From contig JAWNZC010000117.1 in assembly GCA_035771165.1 (NCBI GenBank), positions 1,182,001-1,246,000 on the forward strand: a stretch of 64,000 nucleotides of DNA, written 5' to 3'. Shown here one piece after another: positions 23,951-37,329 of the stretch. A program made the position numbers and the translations under genes. Under the pieces are notes generated by a model, which saw only the letters and a program-made list of their open reading frames with translations, searched no databases and was not told the DNA's origin. The DNA comes from Paragorgia papillata (taxonomy: Eukaryota; Cnidaria; Anthozoa; Scleralcyonacea; Coralliidae). How positions within the stretch are numbered: the stretch's first letter is position 1; each line of letters opens with the position of its first letter.

Positions 23951-24690
23951 ATGAAACGAAAATTAAGTTTGTCTTATTTGAAAGAACACTTAAAATGATA
24001 GAATAACATCTTTTGCAGTTTTTCGTTTCCTTGCTTCGTTGTTGAGATATTTCAGTTTGTTTGATGGGCAAATTAAACATTTTGACGTGCACGATGACTT
24101 ATCGAAAAACGTTATATATCTTTGATATTGTCAAATATAATCACCCACGCGGCTTCCTTTGACTGATTAATTTGGTTTGATAATAGCAAAGATATGTAAC
24201 TTTTCTATAACTCATTATGCACATGTGACGTTAAGGTGTTTAATTCACATATCAAACAAACTGAAATATCTCAAGAACGAAGCAAGGAAACGAAAAACTG
24301 CAAAAGATGTTAAACAAAATGCGGCCAGACGTCGTTCAAATTCTCGGCTGCCAGAGACTGGAACACACTACCAAGAGAAATACGAGGAAAAAGACAATTG
24401 CGCAGTTTAAGTATAAACTGTTTAGATACTTGATGGATATGGACGGCGCTACACATGTTTGTAGCATATAGATTTTAGATTATTATAAATTTGTTTCTGA
24501 CTATTATATTTTAGAACTGGTTTTTGATATTTGTACATATACATTTGTATCACTGGTCAGTCACCGATTAATACCAGTCAATCTATTGATTGGCTGACCG
24601 GTTTTTACCAGTATAAATTAAAGATTTTGTCATTTTAAGTGTTCTTTCAAATAAGACAAACTTAATTTTCGTTTCATAAGCACTTAATCT
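23935..24690. mobile_element. Long foldback element with a LINE fragment nested in its right arm
   Basis: The left arm (AAAGTGCCTATGAAACGAAA ... ATATCTTTG) is inverted from 24177 to 24690. The right arm is interrupted between GATGTTA (~24311) and TGTCATTTTAAG (~24628). Other copies or halves: 3530-3680, 11095-11275, 14085-14185, 16105-16630. No coding capacity. It forms the 3' flank of STN1, whose stop codon is at 24699-24701. Confidence 0.7.
24312..24628 (+). mobile_element. Non-LTR retrotransposon ORF2 C-terminal fragment
   Basis: Encodes FSAARDWNTLPREIR, then after a frameshift QFKYKLFRYL, the usual ending of CR1/Jockey/RTE-type reverse transcriptase proteins (W-N-x-L-P ... F-K). It is 5' truncated and nested in a foldback arm. 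Confidence 0.65.
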
Positions 24691-24698
24691 TTGTTTCC

Positions 24699-25962
24699 TT
24701 ATACCCGACGGTAGTGCTCATCTTTTGTTTCGTAGATATCTCCAGAACTTATTAAATGATTCAAAGCTAATGTCACTCTATCTCTGCGGACATATTTATA
24801 TTTCTCCAAGGATTTGAACGTCGACATTATTTTGCTTTTTGGAACGCCGCCACAAGACGACTCTCCTAAAAATGCAAGGAAAGAAGAAATTTCCAAAAAA
24901 TCCTGTAATTTTAGGCAATATAATCATTAAGTTTTACAAAAGACTCGGCGTAGCAAAAATTGCGCAAAAAAGGAAGCAAATGCGCCACGTGCATCCGCTG
25001 CTATCTGAAACTAAAAGGTGGACAGATAGGAAAAACTTTGAGATTTTCTTCTAAAATGTTTTGCAGTGTAGTTTGTGCTTAATTTTAATTCATCGCACGG
25101 CCCTTGTGGTGGGTTCGGTTCCTGCTCTCAGCAGTTATCTGATTGAAAATTTCACCTTGGTCGCATGTGAGAAGAGTGCTTCCAGTTTGACTCTACCAAA
25201 CACCACAGGTTTCCTCAAGGTACTCCGGTTTCCTCCTGTAGTAAAACTGGACCAATGAGGGATGGCCCTTTCTGTTCCTCTATAGGGAGAACAGTTTAGA
25301 TATAACTGATATAGTTATCCAGTATAAATATAAGTTAGTTTAGTTTAGTTTGTATTGTGTTACTCTTAAGTGTTGAAATTAAAAGTATTAGACAGTCCCC
25401 AGTTTTGAGGAAGGCAGGAATCTGGTTTCACCAAATTTAGATGTTGTAATTTGGCGAGATACACGATCAATTATCAGCACCGACTAAAGCCCCGCACAGA
25501 CGACCAAGTTTTCCTTGACAAGTTCCTTGGTAGCTTTCCTTGCTCGTGTGTACGATGAACAAGGTTTTTTCCAACAAATTTCTTTGACAAGTTATAATTG
25601 CACGTGTGTACGGTTGGACAAGTTTTCCTTGATGACCGAACTTTCGAAACACGTCTGGGATTATGATCACGTTATAATGAGCTTCGGAGATGAGTGCCCA
25701 GACGACTATACACACGAACAATTTTTCTTGTTCAAAAGCTGGCGTGACCAGCTTTTGAACAAAGCTCCTTGTCGAGGAAAAACTTGTCAATTTGTGTCGT
25801 ACACACGAACAAATAAAACTTGTCAAGGGAAAACTTGTCAAGGGAAACTTGGTCGTCTGTGCGGGGCTTAAGACTATATGCAATGAACTAGAATGAGGCA
25901 AAAACTACACTGCGAAACGTAGAGGGGGAAATATATAATTTCCTATCGGGACAATTTTATCT

Positions 25963-26000
<38 letters not shown>

Positions 26001-29000
26001 GGTGAGACGCGGTACGTATATGAAGATTGAAGATATAAGGAACGTGAAAAACAGACTACGCACCCTCGTTTTCCGTGACACCTTGAATTACACGAAGTAT
26101 TCGTGGACTCAAATCGTTCTTCACAGAAATAAACTAAAACGAAACAAAAAACAAATTAGTTTTAGGAGGAAAAACAGGACAAACTTTCCTCTTCAGGAAA
26201 ACAATGTTCGTATATAATATCAAAATGTCCCATCCTATAGCTCTGCAAGGTCCAAGATACGGGTATGATTATGTCGTTCGGTCTCCAAAATCTTTCTTTC
26301 AATAATCATAACTCTTGACCGTTTTTCAAATCCGGGCACATGTTTACATGGAGAATCCGATCTGCTTGGAACATTGTTTTCGGTTTGGGAACACTATTTC
26401 TGTGCTTCCCTCAATGTCTGCCATTTTATAGCACGACATGCACTAACTTCACTCATGCGTATCAAGTCATTTTCAAGTCAAACCGTGTTTACATGAATCA
26501 GATTGGAGACTTTCAAGTCCATCCTTGCTTGAATCTCAAGTCAATCCACTTCGTGGACTGACTTCAGCCTTTCGTTTCGATCAGATCGAAAACTTTCAAT
26601 CTTCTTCATGTAAACACAACAAGGAGAAACAACATGGGAGCTCGAGATTTGACTTGAACACTCAATCCGCTTCATGTAAACAGGGAATTACTCGCAAAAT
26701 TCTCAATATACACTCACTTCAAAATACGTTTCGTTCATCAAAACATTTTCACAGTGGACTACACCGTCTTTTTCCAGCTTTTTTAGTGCTTGACGCATGA
26801 TCGTCTTTATTTGAACCGTGCTTATTTCACCGCTAGACTCCTTCAATTCTTTGGCGCCAGTCTACATAAGAAATAAATTTAGTTCCAAATTAATCTACTC
26901 CTTTTACGATATTTTACTCATCGATGCGTCACTTTTGTAGCCTTTATTCAACCTAGAAAATTGCACTCGCTCGCGAGTGTTCTGAGAAAGTGTTCTATAT
27001 ATAGAGCTGTTTGCTGCGAGCTCGTGTTCTGATTGGCTAACGATTTTCGCGCCAAAACATTGTCTTCCGTGAAGTCGTTTCTAGGTTTGAGAAATTCGCC
27101 TTCACTTTACACGGTTTTTTACCTGTAGAAACTTCTAAAGAAAGTAAAGAAAATAGACGAACAACGTCGTTTCAATTCTGACAAAACGAAAAAGGTAAGG
27201 CACTCGTTTATTTTGTAAAACAAGGCTCGTCTTTGTCAGTTATTTCGCCGATAAATTAGTCGGGTTCTCGCCGTCGTTTTCTCTCGCCTTTGATACGACT
27301 GTTTTATGGTCATATTTAAACTCACCAAATGATTCACCGAATGTGGAATGGCCTAGACATAGTTTTAGAGCTTAACTAACTGGCGGTCGAATTGTGTAGT
27401 GTAAAATGAAATAGCTTTCCCCGACCGGCTTTCAAAACTATGGTGACATTCAGGCAGTTAACTCTAACCCTACTCTAGAAGAAACGCTTGTATCAACTTA
27501 AAATTTTCGACAACATACAACAAATTATTTTTGCTACTGTAACCTAATTACCTCTTTACTGTGTAATGCTTCATTATACTTCCTTGAAAGCGTTTTGCTT
27601 CTTTCCCGTAACTTGCTAACGCCACATAAATCCTTTGTAGTGAAGGAGAGAGTATTCGTTGATTCCAAGTAATCAGAGATGTCTATTTTCAATGCCTGCT
27701 CCAAACTGTCAATTTCTACATCAAGTGCAGTTTTCAGCCAATGTTTGTTGGCTCTGATTTAAAGAAAAACAAATAATAAAATAACGATTTCGTGTGGTGA
27801 CAAGTTTAAATAGTACCCTAAACATCCAAGATTTTTAATGGCATACAAGATTTTCGGGTGTGTTGTGACTTCACAACTGTGTCTGCATAAACATTGGCAA
27901 CTCAGCTGCCCCCCCCCCCCCCCACCCACACGCTATGTCTCATGTATACTGGCTTCAATTTCATTTCCAGAACCAAATTTCCTGGCTGCACTGGCTTAAG
28001 AAAATGTCGGCCCCAAATTGGCCAAAATGAACTGTGTCTCAGTTCTTCCATGTACTACTCACATTTTAGCTTTTGGATTAAACTGATTTGGAACTTCGAA
28101 TGGCTTGTTATAGATTTCTTTATTCTTGAGGACCTCTAACCAATGCAATGTTTCTGCATTTGGATCTTTTTCAATATCTTCATCAGTTAAGGGATTAATT
28201 TTAAAAAATTTACTAACTCTGAAAGAATATTATTAAAATTATTGATCAACTAGTTTAGCAATAAGATTGTACTGACAGTTTACAGACTTATTCTGCTACA
28301 CAGCAACCCTTGTGTAATACACAAGTTGTCACACAGGGTTGCTGTGTGGTCTAATTGACTCTACAAAGCAGCAGGAATGTTTATTTGATCATGGTCATAG
28401 CACTGCCTAAAGGAGAAGGTGCACATCTAAAGACATGCACCTCATCAGCCAGTGAGAAACTCTTATATTATGAAAGGATACACATTGTTGAAATTGTGAT
28501 TTGTCGTTTCTCTCTATATGTTGTGATCTTACCCAGAACTGTGACCAAATCTCCCAAGTCTAGTGTCTGCTGCTTGTTCTCTGACTCTTCATCTTCATTA
28601 CCCCAATGACAGCAAGGTATACTGGCAGTCCCATCATCTACTACATTGAAGTAATGAATGAAGGTACAGTACCAGTAATAATAAAAATGATAGGTTGCAC
28701 ATGACATGAATGGTGAGTTGGTGACCATGCATGTTGGGTGGTTCCATAGGTAGAAAAGAATATTAAATTAGATGCTATTGTATCCACCAACCAATATAAC
28801 CACCTTTGTCCTCTGAGTCTTACGGAGGGGGGACTGGTTACAACCCCCCCCCCCACCACACAAACACACCCTCACATGGAGAATTTAATACTTGAATACC
28901 ATTAGTGTGTGTGGGGATGAGGGTGGGCATATACAGATATACTTTTATTGATCCCTAATCTCCCCGTACTAACCTTCATAGATCGTTAACTTGTCCACAA

Positions 29001-29305
29001 CTCTCTTGTCCACTTCGATCACATAACCAGTGAGCTCTGCTTTAACAATGGGGTGATTACTGATAGCAAACACATCTATTGATATTTTAAAATACATGGC
29101 TTATCCTTCACAGTTTTGTAAATACACAACAAATCACTCACAAAATAATCTATATTGTACAAGTACTGTACATTGTAAAAAGATTTGAGTTTATACTTTG
29201 GAAACCAGGATAATGAGCCAATTCCAAAACGTCAATGACAAATAATTTGACGTGAGTCCAGTAAAGAGGATCCAGACCCCATAATTTAACTGGAAGACCT
29301 TCCAT
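24699..29305 (-). CDS. STN1: CST complex subunit STN1
   Basis: Seven exons: 29305-29197, 29075-28974, 28640-28484, 28218-28063, 27753-27552, 26861-26718, 24902-24699; total 1074 nt, 357 residues, close to the vertebrate ~370. STN1 is the OB-fold subunit of the CTC1-STN1-TEN1 complex, which binds telomeric single strands and stimulates C-strand fill-in by DNA polymerase alpha. Recognised from the N-terminal LWGLDP motif, the NHPI...GYVI first OB strand, VDDGTASIPCCHW and GDLVTVLGKITTYREKRQI, which track human STN1 block by block. Exons 5-7 encode the C-terminal winged helices, ending in a ...GDIYETKDEHYRRV-type tail. The exon 3/4 junction has two equally good GT/AG choices (28484/28218 or 28482/28216), both in frame. 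The 3' flank, and probably the UTR, is a nested transposon block. Confidence 0.9.
25061..25345 (+). mobile_element. tRNA-derived SINE, 5' truncated, in STN1 intron 6
   Basis: Same family as 43655: B box GGTTCGGTTCC, then TGCTCTCAGCAGTTATCTGA and GTACTCCGGTTTCCTCCTGT. The A box region is missing. Confidence 0.65.
25488..25868. mobile_element. TAA-flanked MITE (PIF/Harbinger-like) in STN1 intron 6
   Basis: AGCCCCGCACAGACGACCAA and its inverse at the right end, with TAA on both sides. Inside, ACTTGTCAAGG and its complement, and GTGTGTACG motifs, recur many times. Confidence 0.7.
26320..26700. repeat. CATGTAAAC-rich repeat region, STN1 intron 6
   Basis: Several CATGTAAAC and GTTTACATG motifs spaced through the segment, with TTTCAAGTC / GACTTGAA repeats. 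No gene. Confidence 0.4.
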
Positions 29306-30499
29306 ATATTTCAAATAAAATAAACTAAATTGTGTCTCAATTTAGTTTTTAAAAGCACAACTTTAGTTCAGACCACTGATCTGGTTTGCATTGCAAGCAA
29401 ATCAAAATTTCCCTGTGCTCCATAATTATAGGAAGCTGGTCATGTGTTTACAAGTTGCCAACGTTGGTTACATCTAACCTGCAATCAGGCCAGTAATTTA
29501 CCCGCACCTCTGTGCCCGCACTTTAAATAACGCGCCTGATTACGATGACCTGCGAGGCCGTGATACCGTTTGGCAGGGCCAGGCTACTACATAATATATG
29601 GATTTTGAAGCTATAAAGAGGACTTGATCCACGTCTACATATTGTGTAGTTCCAGAAAATATCGATAACCCCCCCCCCCCCCCAATTTGCTTTAAACCAA
29701 TCAACCATTGACTCACCCCTCCCCTGGAGTTTTGAAGTGCCTTCTGGGGGATGGATATTTTCTGCAACTACACATTTTGTTGTTCAACATTGTTGTATTT
29801 GCCAACAAGGTAGTTCCCACTATTAAACAGTCATGCATCCACTAAAGGACACTTCAGTCCTAAAAAGAACTATTTCATTCAGAAAAATGGCACTTTCATC
29901 AACAAAAAAGGACACTTTCCCATTTTGAAAAAAGTGGGGGTGCTCTTGCCCCCAAGTTCCACTGACTGTCCATACTAAAATAACAGAAACACTCACTAAT
30001 ATGAGTAAGTTGATTGTGATATTGACTCAATAATTACACCTTTATTTGTTCAAGAAACATACAAAGAAAATTAGAAAGGAAACAAGTTCAAAACTTATTT
30101 TTTATACATGATGAGTAGCACTAAAATAAGCCATGATAAGCACAAACATCCAACAAATTAGCATGTAATTGCTGAAAAAATGAAGAGTTGAGTGGTGGAG
30201 CAGGGGAGTAGAGAAAACTTTCAGTAGAAAATGGAATGAGCCTCACTTTCACACTATATTTAGCAGTAAATCTCATAGGCTAATCTAATCTAAATTCAAC
30301 CAATCATATCACTCAGCTATTTGAGGATTACCCAATCAGGATCCAGGGGATTACCCAATCAGGATCCAGGGATGGTGAACAAATTCTGAACAAGCTATAC
30401 CAGTACTGGGACTGGTAATTCTATTGAAGCAGTTTAATCAATCACCATCCCAAATCATTAATAATTCATTTAATTGCATTTTTCAATTGAAATCACTCA

Positions 30500-30650
30500 A
30501 TTGAGATGCCATATCAACAACTCGTTTATTGTGTTTCACCAGGGGAATCCAAACACTTGAAAACAATGATGCTTTCATCATGTTTTCTTGTGTTTGGATC
30601 CCCAGAGTGATGACACACTCAAACTCGTTGTTGATATAATAACATACCAC
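30500..30650. repeat. GTGTTTGGAT hairpin
   Basis: TATCAACAACTCGTTTATTG / AACTCGTTGTTGATAT arms around GGGGAATCCAAACACTTGAA and its inverse. Between STN1 and TMED10. Confidence 0.55.
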
Positions 30651-30956
30651 ATTCTACGAAGGTTTTCTCTCCTGTCCTGCTTCACCATGTAACTTACACT
30701 ATCCACAATATTTTATAATTATTTGTTCATATTTTTCTTTAAACTTGTTATTTACTTTGAATAAATTTGTGATATTAAAGAAACACTGTGATCGTACTGA
30801 AGACAACAGATGTAAATTATTATAAAACATGGTCAAGTTCTGTAACACGATTATGAATGCTTTTAAAATGAGTTCCATTCTCTTATAATACTGTTGTAAT
30901 GTAATAAGGCTAATAGCCCAAGATGGCCATAATGTTTTCAATTTTTATAAGTTCTC

Positions 30957-33434
30957 CTATTCTATAAGCTTTTTGGAGATGAAAAATCTTCGCAAATAAA
31001 ACACTTGCCATGTAGCCAGGCCCAAGAGACACAGCATTGAAAAAACACTAAAATATAGAACTCGCGAGTGTGTTGATTCTACAAAAAATGAAATAAAAAG
31101 ATGAGCAAAGAATCAGTTTTTAATACACCATACAATACAGTATATTTATTTTAACATAAAGAAACCTGACCCTTTGCCTCTACAGATTCTCCCTTGATGA
31201 GTGAATTTGTCTGCTGCATGTATATATATATATAGCTAGCCTGCTAATACAGGTCCAGCTGCCTTACATTGGGACATCCCGATGTGAGGTGGGTGTATTC
31301 GCAGGCTAACTCACCATTAGTATCTCTCATTTCTTGCTCTCGCTGTCTCATGTATGCAAAATCGTTCACAATATCTTCTGCTAAATCTTCTAAACGCTTC
31401 AGTTCTATTTCAAGAGGCTTCATCTTTTCCACTCCAGCCATCTTACAAGAAAAATAATACACATTTATCACAATTTACACTTTATAAATGTTGAAAGAAT
31501 TTACGTGTGAAGGTTGACAATGTAATGGCTACTGAGGTGATACGAACCTTGTCATAATCCTTAGCTTCTGCTCCGTGCTTTAATGTTAAAGATACTTCTC
31601 TATCCATACCAGTACCAGCTTTGCCTTTTAAAAACATACAGAATATTCAACTCAGTGGAACACAGTTTTCCATCAAAACCCAATTTTATATCAACTTTAC
31701 ATCATGCTGACTTTTGACATTGGGTCGTCCCCCATGGAGGAAATTTGTGCCGTCCAAAGTGGGGAGAGGTAAAATTAACTACAAATTAACTTAAATTATT
31801 GTGGGATGTCTGAAAAGGAGGGGAGTACCAATTTAGCATTTCCTCTGTGAGGGGAGCATGGAAATTTTCTGGAATGAAAATTTTAAAATTAAAATTAATA
31901 TTTTTGTAACAACTTTCCAATTATATTATAAACAAGGATAAAAGCATATTGCTGTCTCGTGGTCCCTGATCACTCAATAACCAATCATCGTGTGCCATAA
32001 TCTGGAAATACTTAGGCTCAGACATGATATAAATAGTTGTATTAATTGAAATGAGAGTCAATCCTTTGATTTGGGTACAATTCCTGGTGGGACAGTCAGA
32101 TTATTATTAGTCATATTAATGTTAAAGATTTTAGTTTGCACTACCTTCACTTTTGAAGCAAATTTTATACATTTCATAATCCTCTGTGGTAAAAGCAAAC
32201 TTTCCTTTGCTAGCATCTTCTTTTGAATATAAAACATGCTCCTTCGAGTCTGTCACCTAACAAAATAACATAGGGCAAAAAATTAACTAACTATCACAAG
32301 AGAAAAAATTACTTACATTACTAACTACCATTTCTGTTGACAATGTTCTGTTCTACAGTATATATATATATATAATATTTAAAAACCGAGTCAGAGTGCT
32401 TTTAATTATCATGTTGATAATAAAGATGTTTTGAAAGGGGCAGCGCCCCAAAACGTTGTTGATGTATGTGTGTTTATATAATATATATTACATGGCTTCG
32501 GAATATCCCGAGTTCTGATTGGCTAATGCAAGGTCCGTAAAAATGCATATCCAATCCATGGTCTGTCCCAAATGTTGGTTTTGCTGACATAAATTTCTAA
32601 GGTTTTTATGCTAATTTTGATACAATAAATATCAAAAAAACTTGAAATAGGTATATACTATAATAAATGAATTTATATTAATCGAAATATAGTAAGGTTT
32701 GATACACTTCCAAAACAGAGAATGTAGGAGTCTAACGTTTCATGTGAAGGTCCTTCATCAGGTAGAAACATGTTTCATGCCTTCGCTCGAAACATTAGAC
32801 TCCTACGTATACATTATCTGTTTCGGCAGTATATCTAACGTTACTATATTTTGATTGTTTCAACATTGCCTATGCAGCACACTACTTTTATTTCACTGTT
32901 TGGCTTTTATATTAACCTTGTTTACTGAGTCTGTAGTGTATGGAAATATCAGACCTCGGTCTTTTTTGTATGAACCTCATCTGCGACTTGGTCTGTACTG
33001 ACAAGACCTTGGTCTGATATTTTCCCATACAGACCTTGCTCTACATTTTCTATCTTTTAATATATAATTAATAAATCAAGGTGCCCTATAAATGAAATAA
33101 TTCAGTTAGTCAACATAACTTGGTACACAAGGTACCAACTACCAACAAAGCTAAAACTATTTTAAACTTTAACTAGAGAACAATCACTACAATTTAGTCA
33201 TTTCTCTTAAACCTGCACTGTAAACGAACTTGAAAAGTTCTGTTTTACCGTTAAATGGGTCTTCTGGTTAGCTTCAGACAACTGATATTCCCCAGTGACT
33301 AGGACATCTTTATGGAGTTCCTCCTTCAAGCATTTGATAGTTCCAGCAGGCAGTGTAAAAGATAGTGAAGCAACAGGATTAACAAGATAAAATAAAACAA
33401 CTAGTATAGCCGAGGTCCGCAAAATATAATCCAT
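30957..33434 (-). CDS. TMED10: Transmembrane emp24 domain protein, p24 delta / TMED10 type
   Basis: Five exons: 33434-33249, 32256-32145, 31624-31548, 31441-31315, 31078-30957; 207 residues versus ~219 in vertebrates. p24 proteins cycle between ER and Golgi as cargo receptors and COPI/COPII coat recruiters. Visible parts: an N-terminal signal peptide (hydrophobic [14 protein letters not shown]), a GOLD domain starting [17 protein letters not shown] with the two Cys of the lumenal disulfide (TIKC and YKIC), a coiled coil ([17 protein letters not shown]), the [17 protein letters not shown] motif, a single C-terminal transmembrane helix, and the cytoplasmic tail [12 protein letters not shown] with its FF and KKxx retrieval signals. 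The start is the only ATG before the signal peptide. It lies head-to-head with ATP6V1D and tail-to-head with STN1. Confidence 0.95.
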
Positions 33435-33927
33435 ACTTATAATATGAGCTGCACTTTATGCAGGCAGTTACAGAAATGATAACCACACAACAATGCAATA
33501 TGGAGGGCAACGTGGCATTAACTGTCTGGGTTTGTATTACATAACATCGCGCGAGGTAGGTAAAATATATCGAACAGTTCCGATTAGGTAAAGTCGGAAT
33601 TTTGTTTTGACCATTGTAGAATGATTTTTTCTGCAATATTTTAAATTTATTACATGTTGTATTCTTAAAAAAAACGCCTTTTATATTTTAGAGTTTTTAT
33701 ACGCAATTAAAATGGCAATAATGTTCACGAATTTTTTAACAATAAACACTTAACAATCGGAAATTTCCGATGATTCTTTATATACCATCACTTTAAACCT
33801 GGGGGATAATATGTACAAGTACGTTCTTTTAGGGTGAATAAGGGATAAAACATTTTCTTCTTTAGATAACGCTGAACTGCTGATCGTGGACTCATTTTAA
33901 TTTTAGTTTGTCAAATTTCTTCTCATC
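33435..33927. promoter_or_regulatory. Bidirectional promoter interval between TMED10 and ATP6V1D
   Basis: The two start codons are 493 bp apart and point outward, so both promoters and 5' UTRs must lie here unless extra non-coding exons exist. I see no clear TATA box at either side and no long repeat, which is unusual for this window and consistent with constraint. A shared promoter is inferred from spacing only. Confidence 0.5.
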
Positions 33928-36900
33928 ATGTCAGGCGGCAAAGACAAAATAAACGTTTTTCCTTCCCGAATGTAAGTGGGCTTTTTTCAGTAAAAGTTTA
34001 TTATCTATTTATATGATGTATATTTCATCTATTTTTGTATTTTTTGGTAAAAAATAGTATTATCTTAAAGTTCAAAAAATGATATAAAGTTGGGTCACTG
34101 CTCACTCACTTGTGACTTAATAATTTGGTCAGGTGATTTGTTGAATTTTGCTATTTTTATTAAAGTTTTTGTTTCCTTTTTTAGGGCTTTGACCATTATG
34201 AAGGCTCGTTTGAAAGGAGCTCAAAAGGGACACTCATTGTTAAAGAAGAAAGCTGATGCCTTAACAATGAGGTTTAGAAATATTTTGAAAAGCATTATTG
34301 AGGTAAAATATCTGACCAAACTGTACTGTAGTGTTGAGCCTCTCTCTTCTCAGGAAAGGCTTCACGTGGCATTTTCATGGATATCTGAGTTTATTTCAGT
34401 AGTTCCCACCCCCCACCCCTTCCTACCCCTACCCCTACCCCTTCCTACCCCTACCCCTCCCTACCCCACCCTACCCCACTCCACCCCTCACCCCACCCCA
34501 CCCTCACCCCACTCTCTTGTCAGATACTCACAGTATCTACACAAAATTTCACAGAAAGTGAAAGGGGCTTAGAATATATATATATATATATTTTTTAAAT
34601 AACTTTATTGGGAACTACATAGTAATAACAACAGAAAATGAAGAAAGGTGCGGATGGGTCTATTAGCCCATGCGAGGCACCCCCCCCCCTCCTCTATGTA
34701 CAGTAACTAATCTCTGTGACAAGGACAGTCACATACACGTCGAGACCAAGTACATGGCATGTCTATATAAAAAACTGAAAGAAGTAAAGAAGAATATGTT
34801 TGATGAAGAAAGGAAATTTACCTACAGTTAATGGGGACTTTATTAGAGGGTGTGTCTTTAATTAGGTCTTCTTAGAGGTATTCAATTGAGGGTGTTTCAT
34901 AGCTGAAATATGGCCTATATTTCAATATCTTGGAAATCTCTTCGTAGACAAAGACTGTTATGGGTGAAATAATGAGAGAAGCACAGTTTTCATTAGCAGA
35001 AGCAAACTTTGCTGCTGGAGATTTCAGGTACATTTTTTACCAGCTCCTGACACCACATGAATATACAGTATGTATTAACTACATATGCTACTACATTTTC
35101 TTCAGTAGCAGTATGTTTATTTTTCTTGTATTTGATTTTTACAGTTATGGAGTTCTGGAAAATGTTGACAAAGCTCAAACTAAAGTTCGTGCAAGAAATG
35201 AGAATGTGGCTGGTGAGGCAATCCACAGGCAATCTGACTATTCTTTTTTGAAAGAGTGATTTTGGCTTTAGGGGCATAGCTTGAGCTGCAAATGACTAAA
35301 CTTCAGTATTATATTTAGTCGGCAATCTGCGGTTGTCAGGATACTTTGGTTTTAGCTGAGTTTTTTCTTTTTATTCAGGTGTGTTGCTTCCACTTTTCGA
35401 GTCTTATTCTGATGGTACCAGTGGTAGGTGTTAGATATGTTTAACTATTGTGTGTCTGGTACTCTGGTTTTCTTCCTATAGTTGACAGCTTTTTAGGGGG
35501 TGGAAGGCAGAGTGGTTGGGATATACCATAATCCTGTTTTATTATTTTTTACTTTAAGCATATGAACTGACTGGTCTATCTCGCGGTGGACAACAAGTCA
35601 ATAACTGCAAAGAGGTTTTTGCCAAAGCTGTAAACTTGTTAGTTGAGCTAGCATCATTACAGGTATGTGTACGATTAGTTAAAAGTATAACTACAGTATA
35701 TATATTTTTATTTTTTTTGTATCAATGATGGTCTAAATGGTATTTAATCATGATTGTTTAATTATTGTCTTTGCATTTGGTACTGTACTCACAAGCTTAA
35801 TTAATATTTTTGTTCAGACATCGTTTATCACTCTTGATGAAGCTATTAAGATTACCAATCGCCGCGTAAATGCTATCGAACATGGTAAGATACATATTGT
35901 TAGTATGTGTACTTATTAATGTTTTCAAAATTTTATGAGTTACTGTTACTGACAGATCTATGTAATTTTACATGTAGTTTAACATTATTTCTAACCTTAA
36001 TGTTATATCTTTTAACCAATTAGTTATCATACCTCGAATTCAGCAAACAATTTCATATATAAATACAGAACTGGATGAAAGGGATAGAGAAGAGTTTTAC
36101 AGGTAATTTTTTTGCTAGGAACAAACAATATCAACAACTTAACCCTTCCCTCCTAGGCATTCCCACTTGACGAGTAAAATTGTCTGGTGTTAGACAGAGT
36201 AAAACAGCAAAGTGGCCAGTTTAGGGTAGCCTAATAGGGAAAGGGTTAATATCTGGATTATACACTTTTCTGAAAGTACAAGACGTCATACAGTATCTTT
36301 GACTGTTTTCAGGTTAAAAAAAATTCAAGAGAAAAAGAAAATTGCCAAAGCCAAAGCTGAAGCGGCGAAAATAGCAAAAGGACAAAGTCAAGGTATGTTA
36401 AGTTGGAGTGAGTGGGTGAGTGGCACCTTTGAGACCAGGGATGTACTAAAGAAATTCCTCAAGACTGAGGATTTTCTGTCTCTGGGGGTAAAGCTGAAAC
36501 CTTTGTCTTCCAAATTGAGTTTACTGGTTTTGTCACTTATTAAGTACAGGTGTGTAGGCAGTGTTTTTTTGGAAAAGGGTGTTAAACTGTCAATACTTTT
36601 TGGAACAAAAATACACCATGTCTTATCCTTCAACTGGTTGCCCACAAAAACTGTTCATCACTCTAGCAGTTTAGCAATAAAGTGAACTGGAGTACACCAC
36701 ACTTGGAATATCCACATCTGACATACATACCAAGATACTCTCACAATAACAGTTGTAGTTTCAACATGTATTTTACATATCCACCTCACATACTGTAGAT
36801 ATAACAACATATATCTACCTCCAACATACATACTCTCACAATTATAACACTTGTAACAACATGTATTTTAAATATATCTACCTCATATATAACAACATAT

Positions 36901-37027
36901 ATCCACCTCGGACATACATACATGCTCTTACAATTATAACACTTGTGATAACATGTATTTTCCAGGTGGTGGTATAACTCCTAATCTTCTGGAGGATGGC
37001 AAGGATGAGGATCTTCTTTTTGAATGA
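33928..37027 (+). CDS. ATP6V1D: V-type proton ATPase subunit D
   Basis: Ten small exons: 33928-33971, 34185-34302, 34948-35027, 35145-35212, 35379-35423, 35559-35662, 35818-35884, 36024-36102, 36313-36392, 36966-37027; 747 nt, 248 residues (human 247). Subunit D is the central-stalk rotor shaft of the V1 sector, turning inside A3B3 to couple ATP hydrolysis to proton pumping. It is diagnosed by [78 protein letters not shown] and the C-terminal DEDLLFE. Only the linker after EKKKIAKAK is less conserved. Intron 2 contains a C-rich tract near 34408-34500. Exons 2 and 3 are flanked by readthrough ORFs that are intronic. Confidence 0.97.
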
Positions 37028-37329
37028 CCATTTCTGTCTCCCATTCTCCTTCCACCTTTTATCACAATCCCTGAATTCTCTTCACCACATTCCTACTGTA
37101 CATACTGACCATACCACATGATCACCACACTAATGGAGGAAAACATTCTTTCTTTAGTAGTATAATAGTTGGGTTCACAGAACTGTTCCTAAAGGCTAAA
37201 CCAAGATCCTACCCAAAAATACCTTTCCTCTTCAATTGATAAAGGTTACCAGCTCAATTTCCATATAAACATTTCGATTAAACTTCTAACCCGAATCCCA
37301 ACCTTAACCCCTACCCTAACTGTCCATAT

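Noticed and set aside
34090..34572. 160-codon frame over ATP6V1D exon 2
   Set aside because: Only the 34185-34302 part is coding; the rest is readthrough into introns.
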